A stretch of DNA of 64,000 nucleotides from Mytilisepta virgata (lineage: Eukaryota > Mollusca > Bivalvia > Mytilida > Mytilidae), in the NCBI GenBank assembly GCA_028015205.1, contig JAPWFG010000020.1, positions 806,001 through 870,000 of the forward strand, in the 5' to 3' direction. The notes beneath the pieces are model-generated. The model saw only the letters and a list, made by a program, of their open reading frames with translations, was not told where the DNA came from and ran no database searches. The translations under genes were made by a program, and so were the position numbers. Positions 35,914 to 48,515 of the stretch are shown one piece after another. The first letter of the stretch is position 1. Every line of letters starts with the position of its first letter.

Positions 35914-36657
35914 ATGTCGCCCCGAACGTAGTCACGGGACGACATATTGTTATTCTTCCGTTTCTTTGTTATTATTATTATTATGTCGCCCCGAACGTAG
36001 TCACGGGACGACATATTGTTATTCTTCCGTTTCTTTGTTATTATTATTATTATGTCGCCCCGAACGTAGTCACGGGACGACATATTGTTATTCTTCCGTT
36101 TCTTTGTTATTATGTCGCCCCGAACGTAGTCACGGGACGACATATTGTTATTCTTCCGTTTCTTTGTTATTATTATTCTTTCTTTCTTTCTTTCCAATGA
36201 TTTTTGTCCGGCTTAGTTCTCGGAGATGCCTGGATAGAATTGAATGAAACTTGGCAGAAAGTAAGATCACTATGTGAAGGTGTGCAATCAGTACTTTTTT
36301 TTTCAAAATGGCCGCCATTTTCAAGATGGCCGCCATTCATAGATCGGTAATTTAACACGTTTATATCTCAAAAACTGTACCATAGAATTTCATTAAACTT
36401 CGTATGTTTGTAAAGTACAATTAGAAGAACAAACTGATGAAAAAAAATGGCGATCGGTTGGAGACGTTTGGCGGCCATTTTGAAAAATGATGTTAAAATG
36501 GCGAAAAACTTAACATCGATAGAATTGAATGAAACTTGGCAGAAAGTAAGATCACTATGTGAAGGTGTGCAATCAGTACTTTTTTTTCAAAATGGCCGCC
36601 ATTTTCAAGATGGCTGCCAGGGGCGACATCTGCTATTGCTCGCAATTGCAATTCTAG
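35914..36657 (+). mobile_element. Family A: four left ends and a double body
   Basis: Left modules at 35914, 35983, 36052 and 36112, the first two followed by five-unit TTA tracts. The body ends at CTAG 36654-36657. Confidence 0.85.
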
Positions 36658-36659
36658 TT

Positions 36660-38373
36660 ATGTCGCCCCGAACGTAGTCACGGGACGACATATTGTTATT
36701 CTTCCGTTTCTTTGTTATTATTATTCTTTCTTTCTTTCTTTCTTTCTTTCCAATGATTTTTGTCCGGCTTAGTTCTCGGAGATGCCTGGATAGAATTGAA
36801 TGAAACTTGGCAGAAAGTAAGATCACTATGTGAAGATGTGCAATCAATACTTTTTTTTTCGAAATGGCCGCCATTTTCAAGATGGCCGCCATTCAAAGAT
36901 CGGTACCCTCCGAAAATTTAAAACGTTTATATCTCAAAAACTGTACCATAGAATTTCATTAAACTTCGTAGGTTTGTAAAGTACAATTAGAAGAACAAAC
37001 TGATGAAAAAAAATGGCGATCGGTTGGAGATGTTTGACGGCCATTTTGAAAAATGATGTTAAAATGGCGAAAAACTTAACATGGATAGAATTGAATGAAA
37101 CTTGGCAGAAAGTAAGATCACTATGTGAAGGTGTGCAATCAATACTTTTTTTTTCAAAATGGCCGCCATTTTCAAGATGGCCGCCATTCATAGATCGGTA
37201 AATCTCAAAAACTGTACCATAGAATTTCATTAAACTTCGTAGGTTTGTAAAGCACAATTAGAAGAACAAACTGATGAAAAAAAATCGCATTTTCAAGATG
37301 GCTGCCAGGGGCGACATCTGCTATTGCTCGCAATTGCAATTCTAGTTATTATTATTCTTTCTTTCTTTCTTTCTTTCTTTCCAATGATTTTTGTCCGGCT
37401 TAGTTCTCGGAGATGCCTGGATAGAATTTAATGAAACTTGGCAGAAAGTAAGATCACTATGTGAAGATGTGCAATCAATACTTTTTTTTTCGAAATGGCC
37501 GCCATTTTCAAGATGGCCGCCATTCAAAGATCGGTACCCTCCGAAAATTTAAAACGTTTATATCTCAAAAACTGTACCATAGAATTTCATTAAACTTCGT
37601 AGGTTTGTAAAGTACAATTAGAAGAACAAACTGATGAAAAAAAATGGCGATCGGTTGGAGACGTTTGGCGGCCATTTTGAAAAATGATGTTAAAATGGCG
37701 AAAAACTTAACATGGATAGAATTGAATGAAACTTGGCAGAAAGTAAGATCACTATGTGAAGGTGTGCAATCAATACTTTTTTTTCGAAATGGCCGCCATT
37801 TTCAAGATGGCTGCCAGGGGCGACATCTGCTATTGCTCGCAATTGCAATTCTAGTTATTATTATTATTATTCTTTCTTTCTTTCTTTCTTTCTTTCTTTC
37901 CAATGATTTTTGTCCGGCTTAGTTCTCGGAGATGCCTGGATAGAATTGAATGAAACTTGGCAGAAAGTAAGATCACTATGTGAAGATGTGCAATCAATAC
38001 TTTTTTTTTCGAAATGGCCGCCATTTTCAAGATGGCCGCCATTCAAAGATCGGTACCCTCCGAAAATTTAAAACGTTTATATCTCAAAAACTGTACCATA
38101 GAATTTCATTAAACTTCGTAGGTTTGTAAAGTACAATTAGAAGAACAAACTGATGAAAAAAAATGGCGATCGGTTGGAGACGTTTGGCGGCCATTTTGAA
38201 AAATGATGTTAAAATGGCGAAAAACTTAACATGGATAGAATTGAATGAAACTTGGCAGAAAGTAAGATCACTATGTGAAGGTGTGCAATCAATACTTTTT
38301 TTTCGAAATGGCCGCCATTTTCAAGATGGCTGCCAGGGGCGACATCTGCTATTGCTCGCAATTGCAATTCTAG
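36660..38373 (+). mobile_element. Family A: one left end and three bodies
   Basis: Left module 36660; bodies end at 37345 (double with deleted third repeat), 37854 and 38373 (double, CTTT x5-6). The stretch 36112-37345 has the same length and order as 49067-50300 (1,233 bp). Confidence 0.85.
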
Positions 38374-38381
38374 TTATTATT

Positions 38382-39103
38382 ATGTCTCCCAAACAAAGTT
38401 TTGGGAGACATATTGTTTTTGTCCGGTTTCTTATTATTATTCTTCTTCTTCTTCTTCTTCTTCTTCTTCTTCTTCTTCTTCTTCTTCTTCCGTTCAATGT
38501 TGTCCGCGACGTTTCTCAAAGATGCAATGTCCAATCAATATGAAACTTTGGGAATATGTTAAGGGTGACCTGAAGTTTTGCAAACGACTTTTAAAATTTT
38601 CAAAATGGCCGCCGTTTCCATGGAAACAGAAAAAGGTCATTATATAGGAGACATTGCTTTATGTCAGTAACCTAGGTGGGTAGGATTCTGAAATTTTATA
38701 GGTGAATAGAGCAAAAGGTGCTCTTTAATTATACGAAAAAAAAATTTGAAGCGATATTTACGGTTTTCGCGTTATTTACGAAAATGTGGTTTTTCGGGCC
38801 CAAAATTCGAAATTCTTTCGAAGTGCTTCGATTTCAATGAAAATTGATATTTAGGGGTTTTAAATTATGGCGATTGCAAAGGGCTTAAAAAAAAATCAAA
38901 ATGGCCGCTGTTTCCGTGGAAACAGGAAAAGGTCATTATATAGGACATTGCAATATCTCTGTAACCTAGGTGGGTAGGATTCTGAAATTTTGTACGTGAA
39001 TAGAGCAAAAGGGAATTTAGGGGGTTTCTGATAAGCTCTAGATAGTGGCAATGGGAGTTTGGGAGACATCTTGTGACTCGCTTGCGATCACAATCATTCC
39101 TAG
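38382..39103 (+). mobile_element. Complete family B element, 722 bp (reference copy)
   Basis: Left hairpin 38381-38412 (13-bp perfect arms TATGTCTCCCAAA/TTTGGGAGACATA), right arm GTTTGGGAGACAT 39057-39069 (13-bp match to the left tip), terminal hairpin 39071-39093, CTAG 39100-39103. This copy and 55174-55886 form a subtype: TTTATAGG, GTGGTTTTTCGG, AAATTATGG, TTGTACGTG and CATTCCTAG. No coding capacity is visible. Confidence 0.88.
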
Positions 39104-39613
39104 TTATTATTCTTTCTTTCTTTCTTTCTTTCTTTCTTTCCAATGATTTTTGTCCGGCTTAGTTCTCGGAGATGCCTGGATAGAATTGAATGAAACTTGG
39201 CAGAAAGTAAGATCACTATGTGAAGATGTGCAATCAATACTTTTTTTTTCGAAATGGCCGCCATTTTCAAGATGGCCGCCATTCAAAGATCGGTACCCTC
39301 CGAAAATTTAAAACGTTTATATCTCAAAAACTGTACCATAGAATTTCATTAAACTTCGTAGGTTTGTAAAGTACAATTAGAAGAACAAACTGATGAAAAA
39401 AAATGGCGATCGGTTGGAGACGTTTGGCGGCCATTTTGAAAAATGATGTTAAAATGGCGAAAAACTTAACATGGATAGAATTGAATGAAACTTGGCAGAA
39501 AGTAAGATCACTATGTGAAGGTGTGCAATCAATACTTTTTTTTCGAAATGGCCGCCATTTTCAAGATGGCTGCCAGGGGCGACATCTGCTATTGCTCGCA
39601 ATTGCAATTCTAG
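39104..39613 (+). mobile_element. Family A double body
   Basis: CTTT x6, two central repeats, CTAG 39610-39613; it follows the family B right end with no left module of its own. Confidence 0.82.
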
Positions 39614-39624
39614 TTATTATTATT

Positions 39625-39684
39625 ATGTCGCCCCGAACGTAGTCACGGGACGACATATTGTTATTCTTCCGTTTCTTTGTTATT
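39625..39684 (+). mobile_element. Family A left end opened by family C insertion
   Basis: One left module whose TTA tract carries the family C element at 39685. The body after that element (ending 41216) can serve as its other half. Confidence 0.8.
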
Positions 39685-40712
39685 ATGTCCCCGACCACGA
39701 AGTGTCGTCGGGGACATATTGTTTTTACTCCGTTTCTTATTTTTCTTATTATTATACTTTTTTCTTTTTCTTCCGTCAACCTGATGCACGAACTTGTCCG
39801 GCTATCTCCTCGGAAACGGATGGACCGATCAATATGAAACTTGGAGGGGTGATAGGTCCCAAGGTCCTACAGTGTTTTTTGCGGTTTATAATTTCAAAAT
39901 GGCCGCCATTTCCAAGATGGCCGCCAAAAATGGCGAAAAATGTAAACATTGTCCAATTTCAACGAAACTTGGTATACAGGGTATAACGGTGATGGCGACT
40001 GATGGCGCATTGTCGGAATTTCTGTAATGGCCGCCATTTTCAAGATGGCCGCCGAAAATCGCGAAAAATGTAAACATTGTCCAATTTCAATGAAACTTGG
40101 TATACAGGGTATAAGGGTGATGGCAACTGACGGCGCATTGTCGGAAGTTTTGTAATGGCCGCCATTTTCAAGATGGCGGCCGAAAATGGCGAAAAATGTA
40201 AACATTGTCCGATTTCAACGAATCTTGGTATACAGGGTATATAGGTGATGGGGACTGACGGCGCATTGTCGGAATTTTTGTAATGGCCGCCATTTTCAAG
40301 ATGGCCCCCGAAAATGGTGAAAAATGTAAACATTGTCCGATTTCAATGAAACTTGGTATACAGGGTATAAGGGTGATGGCGACTGACGGCGCATTGTCGG
40401 AATTTCTGTAATGGCCGCCATTTTCAAGATGGCCGCCAAATGGTGAAAAATGTAAACATTGTCTGATTTCAACGAAACTTGGTATACAGGGTATATGGGT
40501 GATGGCGACTCACGGCGCATTTTCGGAATTTCCGTAATGGCCTCCATTTTTAAGATGTCTGCTGAAAATGGCAAAAAATATAAAGTCTGATTTTAACGAA
40601 ACTTGGTATACAGTGTATATCGGTGATGGCGACTCTTCAACTTGTTGAAGAGAACAGGCATAAAATGGGCACGGGAGGGGACATCTCACGTTTCGCGAAA
40701 CGTAAATTTTAA
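39685..40712 (+). mobile_element. Complete family C element, 1.03 kb (reference copy)
   Basis: The left hairpin is 39684-39718 (perfect 12-bp arms TATGTCCCCGAC/GTCGGGGACATA). A TTTTTCTTATTATTATAC linker and the conserved box (CTTGTCCGGC...ATGAAACTTGG) follow. Six central repeats of about 128 bp start GTAAACATTG at 39942, 40070, 40198, 40326 and 40452, with a degenerate one near 40579. A perfect 9-bp hairpin CTCTTCAAC/GTTGAAGAG lies at 40633-40652. The right arm GGGGACAT (40677-40684) matches the left tip over 8 bp, and ACGTTTCGCGAAACGT (40688-40703) is a perfect 16-bp palindrome. The end is AT-rich, not CTAG. There are no coding signs. Confidence 0.86.
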
Positions 40713-41717
40713 TTATTATTATTATTATTCTTTCTTTCTTTCCAATGATTTTTGTCCGGCTTAGTTCTCGGAGATGCCTGGATAGAATTGAATGAAACTT
40801 GGCAGAAAGTAAGATCACTATGTGAAGATGTGCAATCAATACTTTTTTTTTCGAAATGGCCGCCATTTTCAAGATGGCCGCCATTCAAAGATCGGTACCC
40901 TCCGAAAATTTAAAACGTTTATATCTCAAAAACTGTACCATAGAATTTCATTAAACTTCGTAGGTTTGTAAAGTACAATTAGAAGAACAAACTGATGAAA
41001 AAAAATGGCGATCGGTTGGAGACGTTTGACGGCCATTTTGAAAAATGATGTTAAAATGGCGAAAAACTTAACATGGATAGAATTGAATGAAACTTGGCAG
41101 AAAGTAAGATCACTATGTGAAGGTGTGCAATCAATACTTTTTTTTTCGAAATGGCCGCCATTTTCAAGATGGCTGCCAGGGGCGACATCTGCTATTGCTC
41201 GCAATTGCAATTCTAGTTATTATTATTCTTTCTTTCTTTCTTTCCAATGATTTTTGTCCGGCTTAGTTCTCGGAGATGCCTGGATAGAATTGAATGAAAC
41301 TTGGCAGAAAGTAAGATCACTATGTGAAGATGTGCAATCAATACTTTTTTTTTCGAAATGGCCGCCATTTTCAAGATGGCCGCCATTCAAAGATCGGTAC
41401 CCTCCGAAAATTTAAAACGTTTATATCTCAAAAACTGTACCATAGAATTTCATTAAACTTCGTAGGTTTGTCAAGTACAATTAGAAGAACAAACTGATGA
41501 AAAAAAATGGCGATCGGTTGGAGACGTTTGGCGGCCATTTTGAAAAATGATGTTAAAATGGCGAAAAACTTAACATGCATAGAATTGAATGAAACTTGGC
41601 AGAAAGTAAGATCACTATGTGAAGGTGTGCAATCAATACTTTTTTTTCGAAATGGCCGCCATTTTCAAGATGGCTGCCAGGGGCGACATCTGCTATTGCT
41701 CGCAATTGCAATTCTAG
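40713..41717 (+). mobile_element. Family A: two double bodies
   Basis: Bodies end at 41216 (TTTGACGGCC) and 41717 (TTTGTCAAG, AACATGCATAG). The second begins the 2.05-kb block that is repeated at 43.3-45.4 kb. Confidence 0.84.
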
Positions 41718-41722
41718 TTATT

Positions 41723-41793
41723 ATGTCGCCCCGAACGTAGTCACGGGACGACATATTGTTATTCTTCCGTTTCTTTGTTATTATTATTATTAT

Positions 41794-41825
<32 letters not shown>

Positions 41826-43013
41826 TCCAATGATTTTTGTCCGGCTTAGTTCTCGGAGATGCCTGGATAGAATTGAATGAAACTTGGCAGAAAGTAAGAT
41901 CACTATGTGAAGATGTGCAATCAATACTTTTTTTTTCGAAATGGCCGCCATTTTCAAGATGGCCGCCATTCAAAGATCGGTACCCTCCGAAAATTTAAAA
42001 CGTTTATATCTCAAAAACTGTACCATAGAATTTCATTAAACTTCGTAGGTTTGTAAAGTACAATTAGAAGAACAAACTGATGAAAAAAAATGGCGATCGG
42101 TTGGAGACGTTTGGCGGCCATTTTGAAAAATGATGTTAAAATGGCGAAAAACTTAACATGGATAGAATTGAATGAAACTTGGCAGAAAGTAAGATCACTA
42201 TGTGAAGGTGTGCAATCAATACTTTTTTTTTCGAAATGGCCGCCATTTTCTAGATGGCTGCCAGGGGCGACATCTGCTATTGCTCGCAATTGCAATTCTA
42301 GTTATTATTATTCTTTCTTTCCAATGATTTTTGTCCGGCTTAGTTCTCGGAGATGCCTGGATAGAATTGAATGAAACTTGGCAGAAAGTTAGATCACTAT
42401 GTGAAGGTGTGCAATCAATACTTTTTTTTCGAAATGGCCGCCATTTTCAAGATGGCTGCCAGGGGCGACATCTGCTATTGCTCGCAATTGCAATTCTAGT
42501 TATTATTCTTTCTTTCCAATGATTTTTGTCCGGCTTAGTTCTCGGAGATGCCTGGATAGAATTGAATGAAACTTGGCAGAAAGTAAGATCACTATGTCAA
42601 GGTGTGCAAACAATACTTTTTTTTTCGAAATGGCCGCCATTTTCAAGATGGCTGCCAGGGGCGACATCTGCTATTGCTCGCAATTGCAATTCTAGTTATT
42701 ATGTCGCCCCGAACGTAGTCACGGGACGACATATTGTTATTCTTCCGTTTCTTTGTTATTATGTCGCCCCGAACGTAGTCACGGGACGACATATTGTTAT
42801 TCTTCCGTTTCTTTGTTATTATTATTCTTTCTTTCCAATGATTTTTGTCCGGCTTAGTTCTCGGAGATGCCGTGATAGAATTGAATGAAACTTGGCAGAA
42901 AGTTAGATCACTATGTGAAGGTGTGCAATCAATACTTTTTTTTCGAAATGGCCGCCATTTTCAAGATGGCTGCCAGGGGCGACATCTGCTATTGCTCGCA
43001 ATTGCAATTCTAG
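41723..43013 (+). mobile_element. Family A: three left ends and four bodies
   Basis: Left module 41723 with CTTT x7; bodies end at 42301 (double), 42499 (single) and 42695 (single with CTATGTCAAGG and GCAAACAATAC). Left modules 42701 and 42761 and a single body ending 43013 follow. This is the first copy of the 2.05-kb tandem duplication. Confidence 0.85.
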
Positions 43014-43018
43014 TTATT

Positions 43019-43773
43019 ATGTCGCCCCGAACGTAGTCACGGGACGACATATTGTTATTCTTCCGTTTCTTTGTTATTATTATGTCGCCCCGAACGTAGT
43101 CACGGGACGACATATTGTTATTCTTCCGTTTCTTTGTTATTATTATTATTATGTCGCCCCGAACGTAGTCACGGGACGACATATTGTTATTCTTCCGTTT
43201 CTTTGTTATTATGTCGCCCCGAACGTAGTCACGGGACGACATATTGTTATTCTTCCGTTTCTTTGTTATTATTATTATTATTATTATTATTCTTTCTTTC
43301 CAATGATTTTTGTCCGGCTTAGTTCTCGGAGATGCCTGGATAGAATTGAATGAAACTTGGCAGAAAGTAAGATCACTATGTGAAGATGTGCAATCAATAC
43401 TTTTTTTTTCGAAATGGCCGCCATTTTCAAGATGGCCGCCATTCAAAGATCGGTACCCTCCGAAAATTTAAAACGTTTATATCTCAAAAACTGTACCATA
43501 GAATTTCATTAAACTTCGTAGGTTTGTCAAGTACAATTAGAAGAACAAACTGATGAAAAAAAATGGCGATCGGTTGGAGACGTTTGGCGGCCATTTTGAA
43601 AAATGATGTTAAAATGGCGAAAAACTTAACATGCATAGAATTGAATGAAACTTGGCAGAAAGTAAGATCACTATGTGAAGGTGTGCAATCAATACTTTTT
43701 TTTCGAAATGGCCGCCATTTTCAAGATGGCTGCCAGGGGCGACATCTGCTATTGCTCGCAATTGCAATTCTAG
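43019..43773 (+). mobile_element. Family A: four left ends and a double body
   Basis: Left modules at 43019, 43082, 43151 and 43211, then a long TTA tract and a body (AAGATGTGC, TTTGTCAAG) ending at CTAG 43770-43773. Confidence 0.85.
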
Positions 43774-43778
43774 TTATT

Positions 43779-45053
43779 ATGTCGCCCCGAACGTAGTCAC
43801 GGGACGACATATTGTTATTCTTCCGTTTCTTTGTTATTATTATTATTATTCTTTCTTTCTTTCTTTCCAATGATTTTTGTCCGGCTTAGTTCTCGGAGAT
43901 GCCTGGATAGAATTGAATGAAACTTGGCAGAAAGTAAGATCACTATGTGAAGATGTGCAATCAATACTTTTTTTTTCGAAATGGCCGCCATTTTCAAGAT
44001 GGCCGCCATTCAAAGATCGGTACCCTCCGAAAATTTAAAACGTTTATATCTCAAAAACTGTACCATAGAATTTCATTAAACTTCGTAGGTTTGTAAAGTA
44101 CAATTAGAAGAACAAACTGATGAAAAAAAATGGCGATCGGTTGGAGACGTTTGGCGGCCATTTTGAAAAATGATGTTAAAATGGCGAAAAACTTAACATG
44201 GATAGAATTGAATGAAACTTGGCAGAAAGTAAGATCACTATGTGAAGGTGTGCAATCAATACTTTTTTTTTCGAAATGGCCGCCATTTTCTAGATGGCTG
44301 CCAGGGGCGACATCTGCTATTGCTCGCAATTGCAATTCTAGTTATTATTATTCTTTCTTTCCAATGATTTTTGTCCGGCTTAGTTCTCGGAGATGCCTGG
44401 ATAGAATTGAATGAAACTTGGCAGAAAGTTAGATCACTATGTGAAGGTGTGCAATCAATACTTTTTTTTCGAAATGGCCGCCATTTTCAAGATGGCTGCC
44501 AGGGGCGACATCTGCTATTGCTCGCAATTGCAATTCTAGTTATTATTCTTTCTTTCCAATGATTTTTGTCCGGCTTAGTTCTCGGAGATGCCTGGATAGA
44601 ATTGAATGAAACTTGGCAGAAAGTAAGATCACTATGTCAAGGTGTGCAAACAATACTTTTTTTTTCGAAATGGCCGCCATTTTCAAGATGGCTGCCAGGG
44701 GCGACATCTGCTATTGCTCGCAATTGCAATTCTAGTTATTATGTCGCCCCGAACGTAGTCACGGGACGACATATTGTTATTCTTCCGTTTCTTTGTTATT
44801 ATGTCGCCCCGAACGTAGTCACGGGACGACATATTGTTATTCTTCCGTTTCTTTGTTATTATTATTCTTTCTTTCCAATGATTTTTGTCCGGCTTAGTTC
44901 TCGGAGATGCCGTGATAGAATTGAATGAAACTTGGCAGAAAGTTAGATCACTATGTGAAGGTGTGCAATCAATACTTTTTTTTCGAAATGGCCGCCATTT
45001 TCAAGATGGCTGCCAGGGGCGACATCTGCTATTGCTCGCAATTGCAATTCTAG
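43779..45053 (+). mobile_element. Family A: second copy of the duplicated block
   Basis: Left module 43779; bodies end at 44341, 44539 and 44735; left modules 44741 and 44801; body ends at 45053. Each coordinate is exactly 2,040 higher than its counterpart in the first copy, and the private variant CTATGTCAAGG is shared. The first left end differs by 2,056 because the CTTT tract is 16 bp shorter here. Confidence 0.87.
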
Positions 45054-45058
45054 TTATT

Positions 45059-46300
45059 ATGTCGCCCCGAACGTAGTCACGGGACGACATATTGTTATTC
45101 TTCCGTTTCTTTGTTATTATTATGTCGCCCCGAACGTAGTCACGGGACGACATATTGTTATTCTTCCGTTTCTTTGTTATTATTATTATTATGTCGCCCC
45201 GAACGTAGTCACGGGACGACATATTGTTATTCTTCCGTTTCTTTGTTATTATGTCGCCCCGAACGTAGTCACGGGACGACATATTGTTATTCTTCCGTTT
45301 CTTTGTTATTATTATTATTATTATTATTATTCTTTCTTTCCAATGATTTTTGTCCGGCTTAGTTCTCGGAGATGCCTGGATAGAATTGAATGAAACTTGG
45401 CAGAAAGTAAGATCACTATGTGAAGGTGTGCAATCAATACTTTTTTTTTCGAAATGGCCGCCATTTTCAAGATGGCCACCATTCAAAGGTCGGTACCCTC
45501 CGAAAATTTAAAACGTTTATATCTCAAAAACTGTACCATAGAATTTCATTAAACTTCGCTTGTTTGTAAAGTACAATTAGAAGAAGAAACTGATGAAAAA
45601 AAATCGCGATCGGTTGGAGACGTTTGGCGGCCATTTTGAAAAATGATGTTAAAATGGCGAAAAACTTGACATGGATAGAATTGAATGAAACTTGGCAGAA
45701 AGTAAGATCACTATGTGAAGGTGTGCAATCAGTACTTTTTTTTTCAAAATGGCCGCCATTTTCAAGATGGCTGCCAGGGGCGACATCTGCTATTGCTCGC
45801 AATTGCATCTAGTTATTATTCTTTCTTTCTTTCTTTCCAATGATTTTTGTCCGGCTTAGTTCTCGGAGATGCCTGGATAGAATTGAATGAAACTTGGCAG
45901 AAAGTAAGATCACTATGTGAAGGTGTGCAATCAGTACTTTTTTTTTCAAAATGGCCGCCATTTTCAAGATGGCCGCCATTCATAGATCGGTAATTTAACA
46001 CGTTTATATCTCAAAAACTGTACCATAGAATTTCATTAAACTTCGTATGTTTGTAAAGTACAATTAGAAGAACAAACTGATGAAAAAAAATGGCGATCGG
46101 TTGGAGACGTTTGGCGGCCATTTTGAAAAATGATGTTAAAATGGCGAAAAACTTAACATCGATAGAATTGAATGAAACTTGGCAGAAAGTAAGATCACTA
46201 TGTGAAGGTGTGCAATCAGTACTTTTTTTTCAAAATGGCCGCCATTTTCAAGATGGCTGCCAGGGGCGACATCTGCTATTGCTCGCAATTGCAATTCTAG
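45059..46300 (+). mobile_element. Family A: four left ends and two double bodies
   Basis: Left modules at 45059, 45122, 45191 and 45251 match those at 43019-43211 exactly in spacing. Bodies end at 45812 (GGCCACCATT/GCATCTAG subtype) and 46300. Confidence 0.85.
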
Positions 46301-46302
46301 TT

Positions 46303-47331
46303 ATGTCGCCCCGAACGTAGTCACGGGACGACATATTGTTATTCTTCCGTTTCTTTGTTATTATTATTCTTTCTTTCTTTCTTTCCAATGATTTTTGTCC
46401 GGCTTAGTTCTCGGAGATGCCTGGATAGAATTGAATGAAACTTGGCAGAAAGTAAGATCACTATGTGAAGGTGTGCAATCAGTACTTTTTTTTTCAAAAT
46501 GGCCGCCATTTTCAAGATGGCCGCCATTCATAGATCGGTAATTTAACACGTTTATATCTCAAAAACTGTACCATAGAATTTCATTAAACTTCGTATGTTT
46601 GTAAAGTACAATTAGAAGAACAAACTGATGAAAAAAAATGGCGATCGGTTGGAGACGTTTGGCGGCCATTTTGAAAAATGATGTTAAAATGGCGAAAAAC
46701 TTAACATCGATAGAATTGAATGAAACTTGGCAGAAAGTAAGATCACTATGTGAAGGTGTGCAATCAGTACTTTTTTTTCAAAATGGCCGCCATTTTCAAG
46801 ATGGCTGCCAGGGGCGACATCTGCTATTGCTCGCAATTGCAATTCTAGTTATTATTATTCTTTCTTTCCAATGATTTTTGTCCGGCTTAGTTCTCGGAGA
46901 TGCCTTGATAGAATTGAATGAAACTTGGCAGAAAGTTAGATCACTATGTGAAGGTGTGCAATCAAAACTTTTTTTTTCAAAATGGCCGCCATTTTCAAGA
47001 TGGCCGCCATTCATAGATCGGTAATTTAACACGTTTATATCTCAAAAACTGTACCATAGAATTTCATTAAACTTCGTAGGTTTGTAAAGTACAATTAGAA
47101 CAACAAACTGATGAAAAAAAATGGCGATCGGTTGGAGACGTTTGGCGGCCATTTTGAAAAATGATGTTAAAATGGCGAAAAACTTAACATGGATAGAATT
47201 GAATGAAACTTGGCAGAAAGTAAGATCACTATGTGAAGGTGTGCAATCAATACTTTTTTTTCGAAATGGCCGCCATTTTCTAGATGGCTGCCAGGGGCGA
47301 CATCTGCTATTGCTCGCAATTGCAATTCTAG
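46303..47331 (+). mobile_element. Family A: one left end and two double bodies
   Basis: Left module 46303; bodies end at 46848 and 47331 (GCCTTGATAG and GAACAACAAAC variant). The order matches 6429-7454 with one extra TTA. Confidence 0.85.
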
Positions 47332-47342
47332 TTATTATTATT

Positions 47343-48513
47343 ATGTCGCCCCGAACGTAGTCACGGGACGACATATTGTTATTCTTCCGTTTCTTTGTTA
47401 TTATTATGTCGCCCCGAACGTAGTCACGGGACGACATATTGTTATTCTTCCGTTTCTTTGTTATTATTATGTCGCCCCGAACGTAGTCACGGGACGACAT
47501 ATTGTTATTCTTCCGTTTCTTTGTTATTATTATTATTCTTTCTTTCTTTCTTTCTTTCCAATGATTTTTGTCCGGCTTAGTTCTCGGAGATGCCTGGATA
47601 GAATTTAATGAAACTTGGCAGAAAGTAAGATCACTATGTGAAGATGTGCAATCAATACTTTTTTTTTCGAAATGGCCGCCATTTTCAAGATGGCCGCCAT
47701 TCAAAGATCGGTACCCTCCGAAAATTTAAAACGTTTATATCTCAAAAACTGTACCATAGAATTTCATTAAACTTCGTAGGTTTGTAAAGTACAATTAGAA
47801 GAACAAACTGATGAAAAAAAATGGCGATCGGTTGGAGACGTTTGGCGGCCATTTTGAAAAATGATGTTAAAATGGCGAAAAACTTAACATGGATAGAATT
47901 GAATGAAACTTGGCAGAAAGTAAGATCACTATGTGAAGGTGTGCAATCAATACTTTTTTTTCGAAATGGCCGCCATTTTCAAGATGGCTGCCAGGGGCGA
48001 CATCTGCTATTGCTCGCAATTGCAATTCTAGTTATTCTTTCTTTCTTTCCAATGATTTTTGTCCGGCTTAGTTCTCGGAGATGCCTGGATAGAATTGAAT
48101 GAAACTTGGCAGAAAGTAAGATCACTATGTGAAGGTGTGCAATCAGTACTTTTTTTTTCAAAATGGCCGCCATTTTCAAGATGGCCGCCATTCATAGATC
48201 GGTAATTTAACACGTTTATATCTCAAAAACTGTACCATAGAATTTCATTAAACTTCGTAGGTTTGTAAAGTACAATTAGAAGAACAAACTGATGAAAAAA
48301 AATGGCGATCGGTTGGAGACGTTTGGCGGCCATTTTGAAAAATGATGTTAAAATGGCGAAAAACTTAACATGGATAGAATTGAATGAAACTTGGCAGAAA
48401 GTAAGATCACTATGTGAAGGTGTGCAATCAATACTTTTTTTTTCGAAATGGCCGCCATTTTCAAGATGGCTGCCAGGGGCGACATCTGCTATTGCTCGCA
48501 ATTGCAATTCTAG
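47343..48513 (+). mobile_element. Family A: three left ends and two double bodies
   Basis: Left modules at 47343, 47406 and 47469; bodies end at 48031 (CTTT x5) and 48513 (CTTT x3). Confidence 0.85.
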
Positions 48514-48515
48514 TT

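Noticed and set aside
39886..40574. Minus-strand frames across family C repeats (FAIFGGHLENGGH-like)
   Set aside because: They follow the 128-bp tandem repeat, shift frame between units because 128 is not a multiple of three, and recur identically in every family C copy.
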